Source: Firmicutes bacterium M10-2 (GTDB lineage Bacteria > Bacillota_I > Bacilli_A > Erysipelotrichales > Erysipelotrichaceae). Taken from it: 55,528 bases of DNA. Where the stretch lies: contig KE159681.1 of the NCBI GenBank assembly GCA_000403415.2, positions 230,583-286,110 of the forward strand, written 5' to 3'. Numbering within the stretch: the first letter of the stretch is position 1; each line of letters begins with the position of its first letter. Both the position numbers and the translations under genes were made by a program. Of this stretch, positions 26,871-35,168 are shown piece after piece. The notes beneath the pieces are model-generated. The model had not been told where the DNA came from and did not search any database. It was given only the letters and a program-made list of their open reading frames with translations.

Positions 26871-27857
26871 TTATTCTCCTATCATGATCAAATTATCATC
26901 GTCTTTTATTTCATCCGGAAGAGTGATATTCAACTGATCCATATATGCTTTATTCACATAAATATTCAGACCATCCTTGAACACTTTGACCGGGATATCT
27001 CCGGCTTTTTCACCTTTGAGAATTTCATCGACCATATTTGCGGTTTCCCGTCCGAGTTCTTCGTAATTAATCCCGACTGTCGCAAAGCCTCCATCCTGCA
27101 CCATCGAATCCGCACCGACATAATACGGAATCTTTGCATCCAGGGCAATTTTGGAAAGAGCTGCCATTCCCGAAGCAACCGTGTTATCGTTTGGCGAGAA
27201 CATCGCATCTACTTTTTCCGCAAGTACAGAAGCCGATGACTGAAGTTCGGTCATATCTTTTCCTGTTCCTTCGATCAGCTCAATGCCGTTCGCACTGCAA
27301 TATTCTTTTGCTTTCTTTAGATTCGATACCGAATTCGCTTCTCCCGCATTGTATAAAAATCCTAACGTTTTCAGATCCGGATTCACTTGTTTTGCCAAAG
27401 CGATAATTTGATCGATCTGGACCTCATCGCTTGTTCCGGTAATGTTTCCGCCAGGTTTATCCAGACTTTGAACAAGCCCGGCCCCTACAGGATCGGATAC
27501 AGCCGAGAATACCACAGGAATTTCTTCTGCATAATTGGCGGCCGCCTGCGCTGTAGGTGTGGCAATTGCAACAATCGCATCGCTTTCCTCATCCGCAAAC
27601 TGGGACATGATCGCATTCAAATTGGATGGCTGCCCTGCCGCATCCGCAAAATCGTATTCAACCGTTTCCCCGTCTTTGTATCCAAGTTCTTCCATCTGGG
27701 AAACGAAAGAATCGCGGATCGTATTGAGCGAAGTATGAGAAACAATTTGGGCAACCCCGATTTTCAAAGGTTTGGTTTCCTCATTGGATGAACATCCTGC
27801 CAATACAGTTGCAGACAAACAAAGTGCGCTTAAAACGTTTAAAGATTTTTTTTTCAT
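26871..27857 (-). CDS. trpX: ABC transporter substrate-binding lipoprotein, TrpX-like
   Basis: A 328-residue lipoprotein. The signal peptide MKKKSLNVLSALCLSATVLAG ends in lipobox LAGC (Cys about 22), followed by the periplasmic-binding fold typical of the PF04392 family (LKIGVAQIVSHTSLN, EVQIDQIIALAKQVNPDLKTLG, PYYVGADSMVQDGGFATVGI). The ATG at 27857 has GAGGAGAG upstream. Longer in-frame openings run through the T-box leader and are not coding. First gene of the operon. Confidence 0.88.
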   Translation of the reverse strand: MKKKSLNVLSALCLSATVLAGCSSNEETKPLKIGVAQIVSHTSLNTIRDSFVSQMEELGYKDGETVEYDFADAAGQPSNLNAIMSQFADEESDAIVAIATPTAQAAANYAEEIPVVFSAVSDPVGAGLVQSLDKPGGNITGTSDEVQIDQIIALAKQVNPDLKTLGFLYNAGEANSVSNLKKAKEYCSANGIELIEGTGKDMTELQSSASVLAEKVDAMFSPNDNTVASGMAALSKIALDAKIPYYVGADSMVQDGGFATVGINYEELGRETANMVDEILKGEKAGDIPVKVFKDGLNIYVNKAYMDQLNITLPDEIKDDDNLIMIGE

Positions 27858-27906
27858 ATACTCTCTCCTCTTTTTCTCTGCGCTTTCATAAAAACGGGTA
27901 TTGAAC

Positions 27907-28166
27907 AAAAAAGTCCTGCATCTATTGCTAGACACAGGACAGAATTTCAACTTCTGCGGTACCACCTGAATTGGTATGCGATATACCCACTTTACGAATG
28001 CAAACACATTCTTCTTTCTGTAACGGGAAAGTCCCGGCTCGGATACTACCATTCACCTCGCCCTTCCGAAGTCCATTTGCAGAATCGTTGCGACCGGGCT
28101 TCCACCCTCCCCGGCTCGCTGTGCGTACGTCTTTCTGTTTGATCTCTTCATCAACGGTTTATTTAT
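27907..28166 (-). promoter_or_regulatory. T-box leader, specifier probably UGG (Trp)
   Basis: On the minus strand the T-box core AGGTGGTACCGCAG lies at 27967-27954. It is followed by a terminator (GTCCTG...CAGGAC, 27940-27913, then TTTTTT). Stem I has CAGAA/TTCTG as its middle helix and an apical AGCGAGCC...GGTGGAAGCCC. Below it, the 3' side of the specifier loop reads CAAATGGA before CTTC. Taking the codon followed by one purine before the lower helix gives TGG. Uncharged tRNA-Trp would then stabilise the antiterminator and turn on the transporter. Confidence 0.85.
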
Positions 28167-28172
28167 GGTTGT

Positions 28173-28200
28173 ATCATACGCTCATATATTTTGTTTGTAA
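28173..28200 (-). promoter_or_regulatory. Promoter of the T-box leader and trpXYZ
   Basis: On the minus strand TTACAA (28200-28195) and TATGAT (28178-28173) are 16 bases apart, placing the start near 28166, just before stem I. Confidence 0.6.
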
Positions 28201-28258
28201 AGTAAAAATCTTTATTTTTTGAAAGAAAATACAATTTCTTTCATTCCTTTCATTTTTT

Positions 28259-28630
28259 TCAGTGTTTCAATTGTTTCCATACGTGTGCGCCGATTCGTCG
28301 GCGAAATTCTGCTTGATCCCTCATATTGAGCGTTTCCACATTGCTGATCCATTCACCGTCGTTTTTTTGAAAACAGTAGGCAATTACTTTCTGATCTTTC
28401 AAGAACACGTAAAATAACACATGTTTGATCATGCTTTCAAAGTTAAAATAATTTTCCATCATTTTTCCCGGATCTTCAAATTGCTGTTGAATGATTTTTA
28501 CCATTTCCCCATAAGAATCGATTCTCTTTTGCGAAGAGCCCATACACAACGTACAAAACGCAAACACAGAAGTTTGGTCTTTTTGACTCCTTTTCAAATC
28601 TGACCATTCTGTCATTTCATAATTCATCAT
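28259..28630 (-). CDS. Hypothetical protein, 123 residues
   Basis: A soluble protein with no signal peptide (start MMNYEMTEWSDLKR; GGAG six bases before the first ATG). The middle contains YFNFESMIKHVLFYVFLKDQKVIAYCF, resembling the beta-strand pattern of small sensor or acetyltransferase-like folds, but no catalytic motif is seen. It stands alone. I do not recognise the family. Confidence 0.65.
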   Translation of the reverse strand: MMNYEMTEWSDLKRSQKDQTSVFAFCTLCMGSSQKRIDSYGEMVKIIQQQFEDPGKMMENYFNFESMIKHVLFYVFLKDQKVIAYCFQKNDGEWISNVETLNMRDQAEFRRRIGAHVWKQLKH

Positions 28631-28729
28631 AATGATCTCCTTTAAAATCTTTCATTTTTGTTGCGTCAGTTATTTAATGTTATGATAATCCAATATCAAT
28701 GAAAGCGCAATCAAAAAATCAAAAAAAAG

Positions 28730-28738
28730 TGATATAAT
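28730..28738 (+). promoter_or_regulatory. Extended -10 promoter giving a nearly leaderless mRNA
   Basis: TGATATAAT (TGn followed by a perfect TATAAT at 28733-28738) sits only seven bases before the ATG at 28746, so transcription should start at or one base before the start codon. No Shine-Dalgarno is present. Confidence 0.6.
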
Positions 28739-28745
28739 GTTACAT

Positions 28746-29315
28746 ATGAAAACAAACACATCAATTTTTGCCTTTATCGGTGATTCCATTACCGAAGGAT
28801 GGGGACTTGCCGATTATTTGCACGAACGTTATACAACATGGCTTCAGGATCGTTTCCCCCAATACGAATTTTTAAATTTCGGATCAAGCGGCGCCACACT
28901 TCAAAGCCAATTCGATATGGGATACCAACATACTCTCGCATTTTCCGCAAGTCAAAAAGCTGACATCGACAAAGTTTTTCTTTTCTTGGGAGCCAACGAT
29001 GTATGGTATTGGACAAGCGAGAAAACATTCAAAGAAGAATATGAGCATTTGATCAATCAATATAAAAAAAGCGATGTGATCCTAATCACACCGCTTCAAA
29101 TGAATGTTGGAAGCTACGCAGAACGCAAACTTGCACAAATTCGCAAGCTGATCCTTGAAATTGGCGCCGAACACGGTTTTGCCGTAATTGATCTTTACAC
29201 GCTTTCGAAAAAAGACTGGCTCAGTTTTGACGGCATCCATCCTACCGCAGCAGGACAAAAGCATATTGCCGATGCAATCGGCAATTGGATCAATCAGCAT
29301 CCAGAATTTTTCTAG
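28746..29315 (+). CDS. SGNH/GDSL-family hydrolase
   Basis: A 189-residue protein with all four SGNH blocks: GDSITEG (nucleophile Ser), the Gly in NFGSSGAT, GANDVW (Asn), and DGIHPTAAG (Asp/His). No signal peptide, so it acts in the cytoplasm; likely an esterase or deacylase, substrate unknown. The ATG at 28746 is preferred because the in-frame ATG at 28737 lies inside the -10 box. Its 3' end overlaps the convergent metF-type gene by 26 bases with no terminator between. Confidence 0.88.
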   Translation: MKTNTSIFAFIGDSITEGWGLADYLHERYTTWLQDRFPQYEFLNFGSSGATLQSQFDMGYQHTLAFSASQKADIDKVFLFLGANDVWYWTSEKTFKEEYEHLINQYKKSDVILITPLQMNVGSYAERKLAQIRKLILEIGAEHGFAVIDLYTLSKKDWLSFDGIHPTAAGQKHIADAIGNWINQHPEFF

Positions 29316-30960
29316 CCTCTTCAATCAGCTGTTTCATTAAAGATATACGCTGGAAGGGCGTCATCAAATAAAAGCCATCGCACCAAGAAACACACTCTTT
29401 CATGATGTGCACACAAACGTTTTTCGACAATTGCTCGCATTGCTGCCGATCCAAACCTTCATAGCGTTCGATTAAGGTGGAATCAATATGCATACCATGA
29501 ATCTCGTTTTCCAAAAATAAGGCATTCTTATGGGAAACGATCGGATAAATTCCCGCAAATAAGAAACCTTGAAGCTGCTCTCTAGCCTTTTTCAAGTTAT
29601 TGAAAGCACGCTTCGAAAGAATCGGCTGCGTAAGAAATCCAATCGCGCCGTTTTTCTCTTTTTCTTTGGCAAGGATCAACTGCCGGTCGAAGTTGACTGC
29701 ATTAATATCCAGTGCCCCGAACATAGCCATTTCTTGCGAAAGTTCTTCCATCCCGCTGACCATTCGCATAAGTTTTCTTGAATTGAAATTGTATACTGCT
29801 TTGACTTCCTCCTTTGCGTCTTGAGGAAGCGGATCGCCCGTCACGAACAGTACTTGATGGATTCCTTCACTTGATAGTCCCATCAGCAATGCTTTGATTG
29901 CGTTCAAGTTTCGATCACGACATGTAATATGAGGCAAAGGCATCATTCCTGTTTGCGAAAAGATCCGGCAAGCCAACAAAGAGGAATCGGCTCTCGGACG
30001 TCCTATCGGAGAATCTGCAATTGTGACCACATCCGCTCCGGCTTGCTGATACGCCCGCACGCCACGGATAAACGAATCGACTTGATCGTTTTTCGGAGGA
30101 TCGAGTTCGACAAACACCTTTTTTTTCCAATCCAGACGAACCGGATTTTTCTCCTTTTTTTCTTTTGTTTCGCACACAGGATCGATATGATCCGGTAAGT
30201 GATCCAGCACATACCGAACCTTACGTATGTGTTCCGGGGTCGTTCCGCAGCATCCACCCAAAATTTCGCATCCCATTTTTCGAATTTCTTCCATAGCGGA
30301 AGCAAAATAAGATGGTGTTCCCTCATAGTGCACCCGCCAACCTAAAACTGTCGGATAACCGGCATTCGGTGCAATGAACAACGGTTTGTTTCCCCGTTTC
30401 AATTTTTTTATATGCCCTACCATATGCCTTGGTCCCGAACGGCAATTCAACCCAATCGCATCCGCCATCGAATCCTTCATGGAATCATATAAAATTTGCA
30501 TTCCGTCCCCTGTGCTTTCGATCGCAAAGCTGACAATCACAAAGCTATCCGGACACTTTTGTTTGATATAAGCACAAGCTTCTTTCAGTCCTTCTTCATC
30601 ACTCATAGTTTCGAAAATAAAATTTTTAACTCCCTTTTCCAAAAAAAGATCGATCTGATTTTGGAAAACAGGAAAAGGAGCTGCGCCTTGAAAGGCGGGC
30701 CCGATATCGCCAAACAAGAACACATTTTCTCTTAATACAGATTGGGCCGCATTTACTTCTTCACACAAACGCTGTCTGGCCAACGATTCATTTTGAGAAA
30801 ACAACCGGGAAACTTGAAATGTAGCTGTCTTGATTGCGTTGACACCTGCATCCATATATTGTTCAAGAACCTCTGCACTTGACTTTTCGTCTTTAAATGT
30901 TGTCATTGCTCCATCAAAAAGAAGAGGATGAAAACGAAGAAATTCTTTTACCTCATTCAT
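29290..30960 (-). CDS. Homocysteine S-methyltransferase / methylenetetrahydrofolate reductase fusion
   Basis: A 556-residue fusion. The N-terminal half (about 1-270) is a homocysteine methyltransferase domain (LLFDGAMTTF, GLNCRSGP, and the zinc ligands in EILGGCCGTTPEHI). The C-terminal half (from about 290) is a MetF-type flavin reductase (KKVFVELDPPK, QAGADVVTIADSPIGRPRADS, LFVTGDPL, NGAIGFLTQPI). It makes 5-methyl-THF, the donor for MetH, and may carry methyl or homocysteine chemistry itself. The ATG at 30960 follows AAAGAGG and overlaps the metH stop by eight bases. Confidence 0.92.
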   Translation of the reverse strand: MNEVKEFLRFHPLLFDGAMTTFKDEKSSAEVLEQYMDAGVNAIKTATFQVSRLFSQNESLARQRLCEEVNAAQSVLRENVFLFGDIGPAFQGAAPFPVFQNQIDLFLEKGVKNFIFETMSDEEGLKEACAYIKQKCPDSFVIVSFAIESTGDGMQILYDSMKDSMADAIGLNCRSGPRHMVGHIKKLKRGNKPLFIAPNAGYPTVLGWRVHYEGTPSYFASAMEEIRKMGCEILGGCCGTTPEHIRKVRYVLDHLPDHIDPVCETKEKKEKNPVRLDWKKKVFVELDPPKNDQVDSFIRGVRAYQQAGADVVTIADSPIGRPRADSSLLACRIFSQTGMMPLPHITCRDRNLNAIKALLMGLSSEGIHQVLFVTGDPLPQDAKEEVKAVYNFNSRKLMRMVSGMEELSQEMAMFGALDINAVNFDRQLILAKEKEKNGAIGFLTQPILSKRAFNNLKKAREQLQGFLFAGIYPIVSHKNALFLENEIHGMHIDSTLIERYEGLDRQQCEQLSKNVCVHIMKECVSWCDGFYLMTPFQRISLMKQLIEEARKILDAD

Positions 30961-33277
30961 TGCCGAACACCTCTTTAGCAATGCGTACACCGTCTTGGGC
31001 ATCTTTCGAATAATAATCTGCCGCCATTTCTTTGGCATATTGTTCGGTCAATACAGCGCCGCCAACCATAATTTTCGGCGGATCAGGCAACGTATGAAGC
31101 AGCCGGATCGTTTCTTCCATTGACTTCAAAGTCGTTGTCATAAGGGCTGAAAGTCCGACCAAACGGACATTTTTTTCTTTCACAGTGTCAAAGATCAATT
31201 GAGCAGGCGTATCTTTTCCAAGATCGATCACTTCATATCCATAGTTTTCCAATACTGTTTTTACGATGTTTTTCCCGATATCATGAATATCTCCTTGCAC
31301 TGTTGCCATAACGATCGTTCCTTTGTTTACGCTTTTTTGATTGGTTCTTGCCAAATGATCTTTGATGACTTCGAAAACGGCTTGGGCACTTTGCGCTGAA
31401 GATAAAAGCTGCGGTAAAAACAAACTTCCTTGCTCATATGCCTTGCCCACTTTATCAAGAGATGGGATCAGCTCTTGTTCGACGATATCCAAAGGCGCCA
31501 TATTTTCGAGTTTTTGTCTGGCAATTTCCTTTGCTTCCTGATCAAGTCCTTTATAAATCGCATTCGACAAAGATATTGTCTGCGACACATTTTGATTCGT
31601 TTTCAGCGTTACACGATCGGCAAATCGCGAAATGTAATTTTTCGCGTTCGGATCCTGATTGCCAATCAGCTGTGCGGACACGATCACATCCATATATGCT
31701 TCAATATTTACATTGAGGATCGGCAAGGTCAATCCTGCAAACAGAGCTTGTGCTAAAAAAACTTTCGTGACTGCCTGACGATCCGGCAGTCCGAAGGAAA
31801 TATTCGATACGCCCAAAACCGTTTGATAACCTTTCGCTTTCAGCTCTTGGATCGTTTCTAAAGTTTCCGTTGCCTGTTCCGGTTGGGCAGACAGTGTCAT
31901 GGTCAGCGGATCAAACCAAAGATTGCTCGGATCAATTAGGTATTTTTTTGCTTCTTTGACAATCTTATCAACAATTTCCAATCTTGCTTCTTTGTTTTTC
32001 GGAATTCCTTTTTCATCCAAAGTCAAAGCGACAACGGCAGCTCCGTATTTGGCAACGATCGGAAAGATCGCATCCATTTTTTCCTGTTCTCCGTTGATTG
32101 AATTCAAAGCCGGTTTCCCGTTGTATACTCTTGCCCCTGCTTCCAAAGCCTGAATATTGGATGAATCAAGCAACAGAGGCAAATCAACAACGCTTTGCAG
32201 CTTTTTGACCACTTTTTTCATCATTTCAACTTCGTCAATGCCCGGAAAACCGACATTCACATCCAAAATCTGGGCGCCTGCTTCTTTTTGTTCGATGGCG
32301 ATCGAAACAATATAGTCGAGATCTTCTTCCAAAAGTACCTGCTGAAATCTTTTTTTACCGGTTGGATTGATCCGTTCTCCGATTGGGTGAATCTTGTGAA
32401 GGTCAAGTGCCAAAAGCGAGGTGCAAATCTTGCTCGAAGGTGCGTTTTGAGTCCGGATCACACTTTGCGTTTTTAAAAATGCTATAGACTCAATAAACCG
32501 GGGATCGGTTCCGCAGCAGCCTCCGATCATGCTTGCGCCAGCCTCGTGCAGCTGCTTCATATATTTTGCAAACTCTTCCGGTTTCATGTCGTACTGGCTT
32601 GTAGCAGGATCTGGCAGTCCGGCATTCGGTTTTGCGATGATCGGCAAATTCGTGCATTGCGAAAGACGCTTGACAAGATCGATCATGCCATCAGGGCCAA
32701 CAGAGCAGTTAAAGCCTAAGGCATCCACTCCAAGTCCTTCCAAAGTCATAGCCATACTTTCCAAAGTGCATCCCGTAAACGTCCGTCCGTTTTCTTCAAA
32801 CGACATCGTCACATAAACGGGAAGGTTGCTGTTTTCCTTGGCGGCCAGAACTGCTGCTTTTGTTTCCAAAAGATCGCTCATCGTTTCGATGACGATTAAG
32901 TCCGCGTCTTTTCCGGCTTTGACGATTTGCGAAAATTGTTCATAAGCTTCTTCAAACGTAAACGTTCCCATCGGTTCCATAAGCTGTCCTAAAGGACCGA
33001 TATCCAGGGCAATCTTACAAGTCCCTGCACCAAGGCGGGCGTTTTCGATTCCGGCCTTAATGACTTCTTCAAGCCGGTCTTCGAGCTTGAGCCTGTTCGC
33101 ACCAAATGTATTTGCGTAAACGACTTGCGATCCGGCCTGCTCATATTGGCGATGAATATCTTGAAGAAGTTTGGGCTCCGTCAAATTTAAAAGTTCGGGA
33201 ATGGCGGGAATGGAAGCACCGGATCTTTGCAGCATGGTTCCCATCGCGCCATCGAAAAGAATCGTTTTATATTCCAC
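30953..33277 (-). CDS. metH: Cobalamin-dependent methionine synthase without reactivation domain
   Basis: A 774-residue MetH: homocysteine domain (LFDGAMGTML, zinc ligands in MIGGCCGTDPRF), pterin domain (HPIGERINPTGKKRFQ, LDVNVGFPGIDE), cobalamin cap (about 585-660) and B12-binding domain with the cobalt-binding GDIHDIGKNIV. It stops after the B12 domain, about 400 residues short of the classical enzyme: the AdoMet-binding reactivation domain is absent. That domain is encoded by the gene just upstream, overlapping by 11 bases. Confidence 0.95.
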   Translation of the reverse strand: MEYKTILFDGAMGTMLQRSGASIPAIPELLNLTEPKLLQDIHRQYEQAGSQVVYANTFGANRLKLEDRLEEVIKAGIENARLGAGTCKIALDIGPLGQLMEPMGTFTFEEAYEQFSQIVKAGKDADLIVIETMSDLLETKAAVLAAKENSNLPVYVTMSFEENGRTFTGCTLESMAMTLEGLGVDALGFNCSVGPDGMIDLVKRLSQCTNLPIIAKPNAGLPDPATSQYDMKPEEFAKYMKQLHEAGASMIGGCCGTDPRFIESIAFLKTQSVIRTQNAPSSKICTSLLALDLHKIHPIGERINPTGKKRFQQVLLEEDLDYIVSIAIEQKEAGAQILDVNVGFPGIDEVEMMKKVVKKLQSVVDLPLLLDSSNIQALEAGARVYNGKPALNSINGEQEKMDAIFPIVAKYGAAVVALTLDEKGIPKNKEARLEIVDKIVKEAKKYLIDPSNLWFDPLTMTLSAQPEQATETLETIQELKAKGYQTVLGVSNISFGLPDRQAVTKVFLAQALFAGLTLPILNVNIEAYMDVIVSAQLIGNQDPNAKNYISRFADRVTLKTNQNVSQTISLSNAIYKGLDQEAKEIARQKLENMAPLDIVEQELIPSLDKVGKAYEQGSLFLPQLLSSAQSAQAVFEVIKDHLARTNQKSVNKGTIVMATVQGDIHDIGKNIVKTVLENYGYEVIDLGKDTPAQLIFDTVKEKNVRLVGLSALMTTTLKSMEETIRLLHTLPDPPKIMVGGAVLTEQYAKEMAADYYSKDAQDGVRIAKEVFGNE

Positions 33278-33893
33278 AGTTTTTCTCCTTTTTTTTATAC
33301 GGGCAATGTTTATTCATTGTGCAATACGCGCATCCTTTGATTCTTGCCGGCTGTTTCTGAGAACTAATACCAAGAAATGCGCTGACACTTTTGGTCGGAT
33401 ACATCATATGGCTTGGAAGCACATGAATTCCGATGTTAGGTAAAGAGCTTACAATTTGATTTTGCAGCGATAAAGGCAAATCGCCGTATCCGCACGAAAA
33501 ACGGTCCGTCAAATAAGAAACAGAAAGCTCTTTTTCGAATTGATCAAGCTGATTTTCAATCCATATGCTTCCGCATGCGTCCCAAATAAGGGAAAGTGCG
33601 ACATCTTTTTGTGCATAGTAAGCAAGTTTTTGTTCAAAAGGATAGCCTAGCGTGCACACAAGCACAACAATCTGATCACATGTTCGAAGCATCGTATCGG
33701 CTAAATTACCTTCAAGAAGCAGCTGGCTGCGTTGACAAAGAAATCCCCGATTGCTTTTTTTGATCGGCTCTATACGATATTGAATGCGAAAAGGGCAAGA
33801 GTTTTCTATGTCTTTTAGCATCTCTTTAATCGTTTCTTTCAGTTTTTGATCTTGTGGATCCCCTTGAATCAAACGAATGACTTGTTCGATCAT
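33267..33893 (-). CDS. Stand-alone MetH reactivation-domain protein
   Basis: A 208-residue protein whose C-terminal half matches the MetH activation domain (DRFSCGYGDLPLSLQ, then MMYPTKSVSAFLGIS), the fold that binds S-adenosylmethionine to re-methylate inactive cob(II)alamin. The N-terminal part is unlike classical MetH. A C-terminal cysteine cluster (CAYCTMNKHCPYKKKEKNC) could bind a metal or iron-sulfur centre; this is inference. It is the first gene of the metH operon, a split arrangement known from other anaerobes such as Thermotoga. Confidence 0.85.
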   Translation of the reverse strand: MIEQVIRLIQGDPQDQKLKETIKEMLKDIENSCPFRIQYRIEPIKKSNRGFLCQRSQLLLEGNLADTMLRTCDQIVVLVCTLGYPFEQKLAYYAQKDVALSLIWDACGSIWIENQLDQFEKELSVSYLTDRFSCGYGDLPLSLQNQIVSSLPNIGIHVLPSHMMYPTKSVSAFLGISSQKQPARIKGCAYCTMNKHCPYKKKEKNCGI

Positions 33894-33907
33894 ATTTCAC
33901 CTCTTAG

Positions 33908-33932
33908 ATAAAAAAGACCGCAAAGGGTCTTT
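33908..33932 (-). terminator. Terminator of ilvE
   Basis: On the minus strand AAAGACC, loop CTTTGC, GGTCTTT followed by TTTT. The metH operon begins right after it, so met expression needs read-through or a promoter inside ilvE. Confidence 0.8.
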
Positions 33933-33936
33933 CTTC

Positions 33937-35004
33937 TTATTTCTCGATTTCAACGATCCAGCCAAACGGATCTTCAACAGTTCCCCATTGAATTCCGGTC
34001 AGCGTATCGTAAAGTTTTTGAGTGAGCTCTCCTGTTTTGAAATCGTTGATCACAGCTTTTTCGCCTTTATAGCACAATTCTCCAATCGGCGAAATTACTG
34101 CTGCCGTTCCGGTGCCGAACGCTTCGGTCAGCTTTCCGTTTTTTGCGCCTTCCATCAGTTCGTCAATTGACATATGGCGTTCTCCCACGTTATAGCCCCA
34201 GTCTTTCAATAAGTGAATGATCGAATCTCGAGTCACGCCTGGAAGCACGGTTCCGTCGATCGGTGCAGTCACTACGGTGTTGCCGAACACGAACATCGCA
34301 TTCATCGAGCCGACTTCTTCGACATATTTTTTATGTACCCCATCGAGCCATAACACTTGCGTATACCCTTGTTTTTCGGCTTTTTCCTGCGCTTTCAAAG
34401 AGCCGGCATAATTGCCTCCGCACTTTGTAAAGCCCGTTCCTCCCGGTGTTGCACGAACATATTCGTCTTCGACCCAGATTTTGACCGGATTGACACCTTC
34501 CGGATAATACGCTCCCGAAGGGGAACAGATGATGATAAATTTATAGGAAGTTGCAGGATGCACTCCGACACACGCTTCGGTTGCGAACATATAAGGGCGA
34601 ATATAAAGCGACTCCCCTTCTTTATTGGGCACCCAGTCTCTTTCCACATCAACTAAGGCTTTGATTGCTCCGATAAACATTTCTTCCGGAACGATTGGCA
34701 TGCTTAATCGATCGTTTGAACGCATGAAACGTCTGGCATTCATTTCCGGACGAAACAATTGGATCTTTCCGTCTTTTGTACGATACGCCTTCAATCCTTC
34801 AAATGTTTCCTGTGCATAATGAAGCACCATGCTGGCCGGAGACAATTCGATCGGTCCAAACGGAACGATTCGCAAATCGTGCCATCCTCCCTGATCTTTG
34901 TCATAATCAGCAACGAACATATAGTCTGTATATATTTTTCCAAAACCTAATTCTCCTGTCGGTTTGTCTTTTAATGTTTTGGATTGTTCAAATTTAATAT
35001 CCAT
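33937..35004 (-). CDS. ilvE: Branched-chain amino acid aminotransferase
   Basis: A 355-residue class IV PLP aminotransferase of the long (BCAT-II) type. Conserved segments: LHYAQETFEGLKAYR, FRPEMNARRFMRS, the lysine-bearing region KCGGNYAGSLKAQ, DGVHKKYVEEVGSMNAMFVF, and TEAFGTGTAAVISPIGEL. It interconverts Leu/Ile/Val with their keto acids using glutamate. GGAGATGAG precedes the ATG. It is transcribed divergently from the gene at 35169. Confidence 0.95.
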   Translation of the reverse strand: MDIKFEQSKTLKDKPTGELGFGKIYTDYMFVADYDKDQGGWHDLRIVPFGPIELSPASMVLHYAQETFEGLKAYRTKDGKIQLFRPEMNARRFMRSNDRLSMPIVPEEMFIGAIKALVDVERDWVPNKEGESLYIRPYMFATEACVGVHPATSYKFIIICSPSGAYYPEGVNPVKIWVEDEYVRATPGGTGFTKCGGNYAGSLKAQEKAEKQGYTQVLWLDGVHKKYVEEVGSMNAMFVFGNTVVTAPIDGTVLPGVTRDSIIHLLKDWGYNVGERHMSIDELMEGAKNGKLTEAFGTGTAAVISPIGELCYKGEKAVINDFKTGELTQKLYDTLTGIQWGTVEDPFGWIVEIEK

Positions 35005-35042
35005 GATCTCATCTCCATTTCTGATACTGTTAAAGTTACCAC

Positions 35043-35059
35043 GAAATGAAAATCATTTC
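35043..35059. promoter_or_regulatory. 17-bp palindrome between ilvE and the gene at 35169
   Basis: GAAATGA-AAA-TCATTTC is a perfect 7-3-7 palindrome. Its core AATGAAAATCATT differs from the Fur-box core AATGATAATCATT at one base. A Fur-family (Fur/Zur/PerR) operator is a possibility; no such regulator is in the window. Confidence 0.4.
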
Positions 35060-35168
35060 AATGAATTATGAAAAACTTTCAAAAGTATTTCTAAAGGCAT
35101 CTCACAAGAGTTTACGGGCCAATACACGTACAATACACATATAAAGCAAACATAAGGAGGAATATAAA

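Noticed and set aside
27858-28052. N-terminal extension of the trpX frame
   Set aside because: The frame runs through the T-box leader; the lipoprotein signal peptide and Shine-Dalgarno place the start at 27857.
28219-28242. GAAAGAAA/TTTCTTTC hairpin as a terminator for the 28259 gene
   Set aside because: The stem is AT-only and on the minus strand is followed by A rather than T, so termination is not supported.
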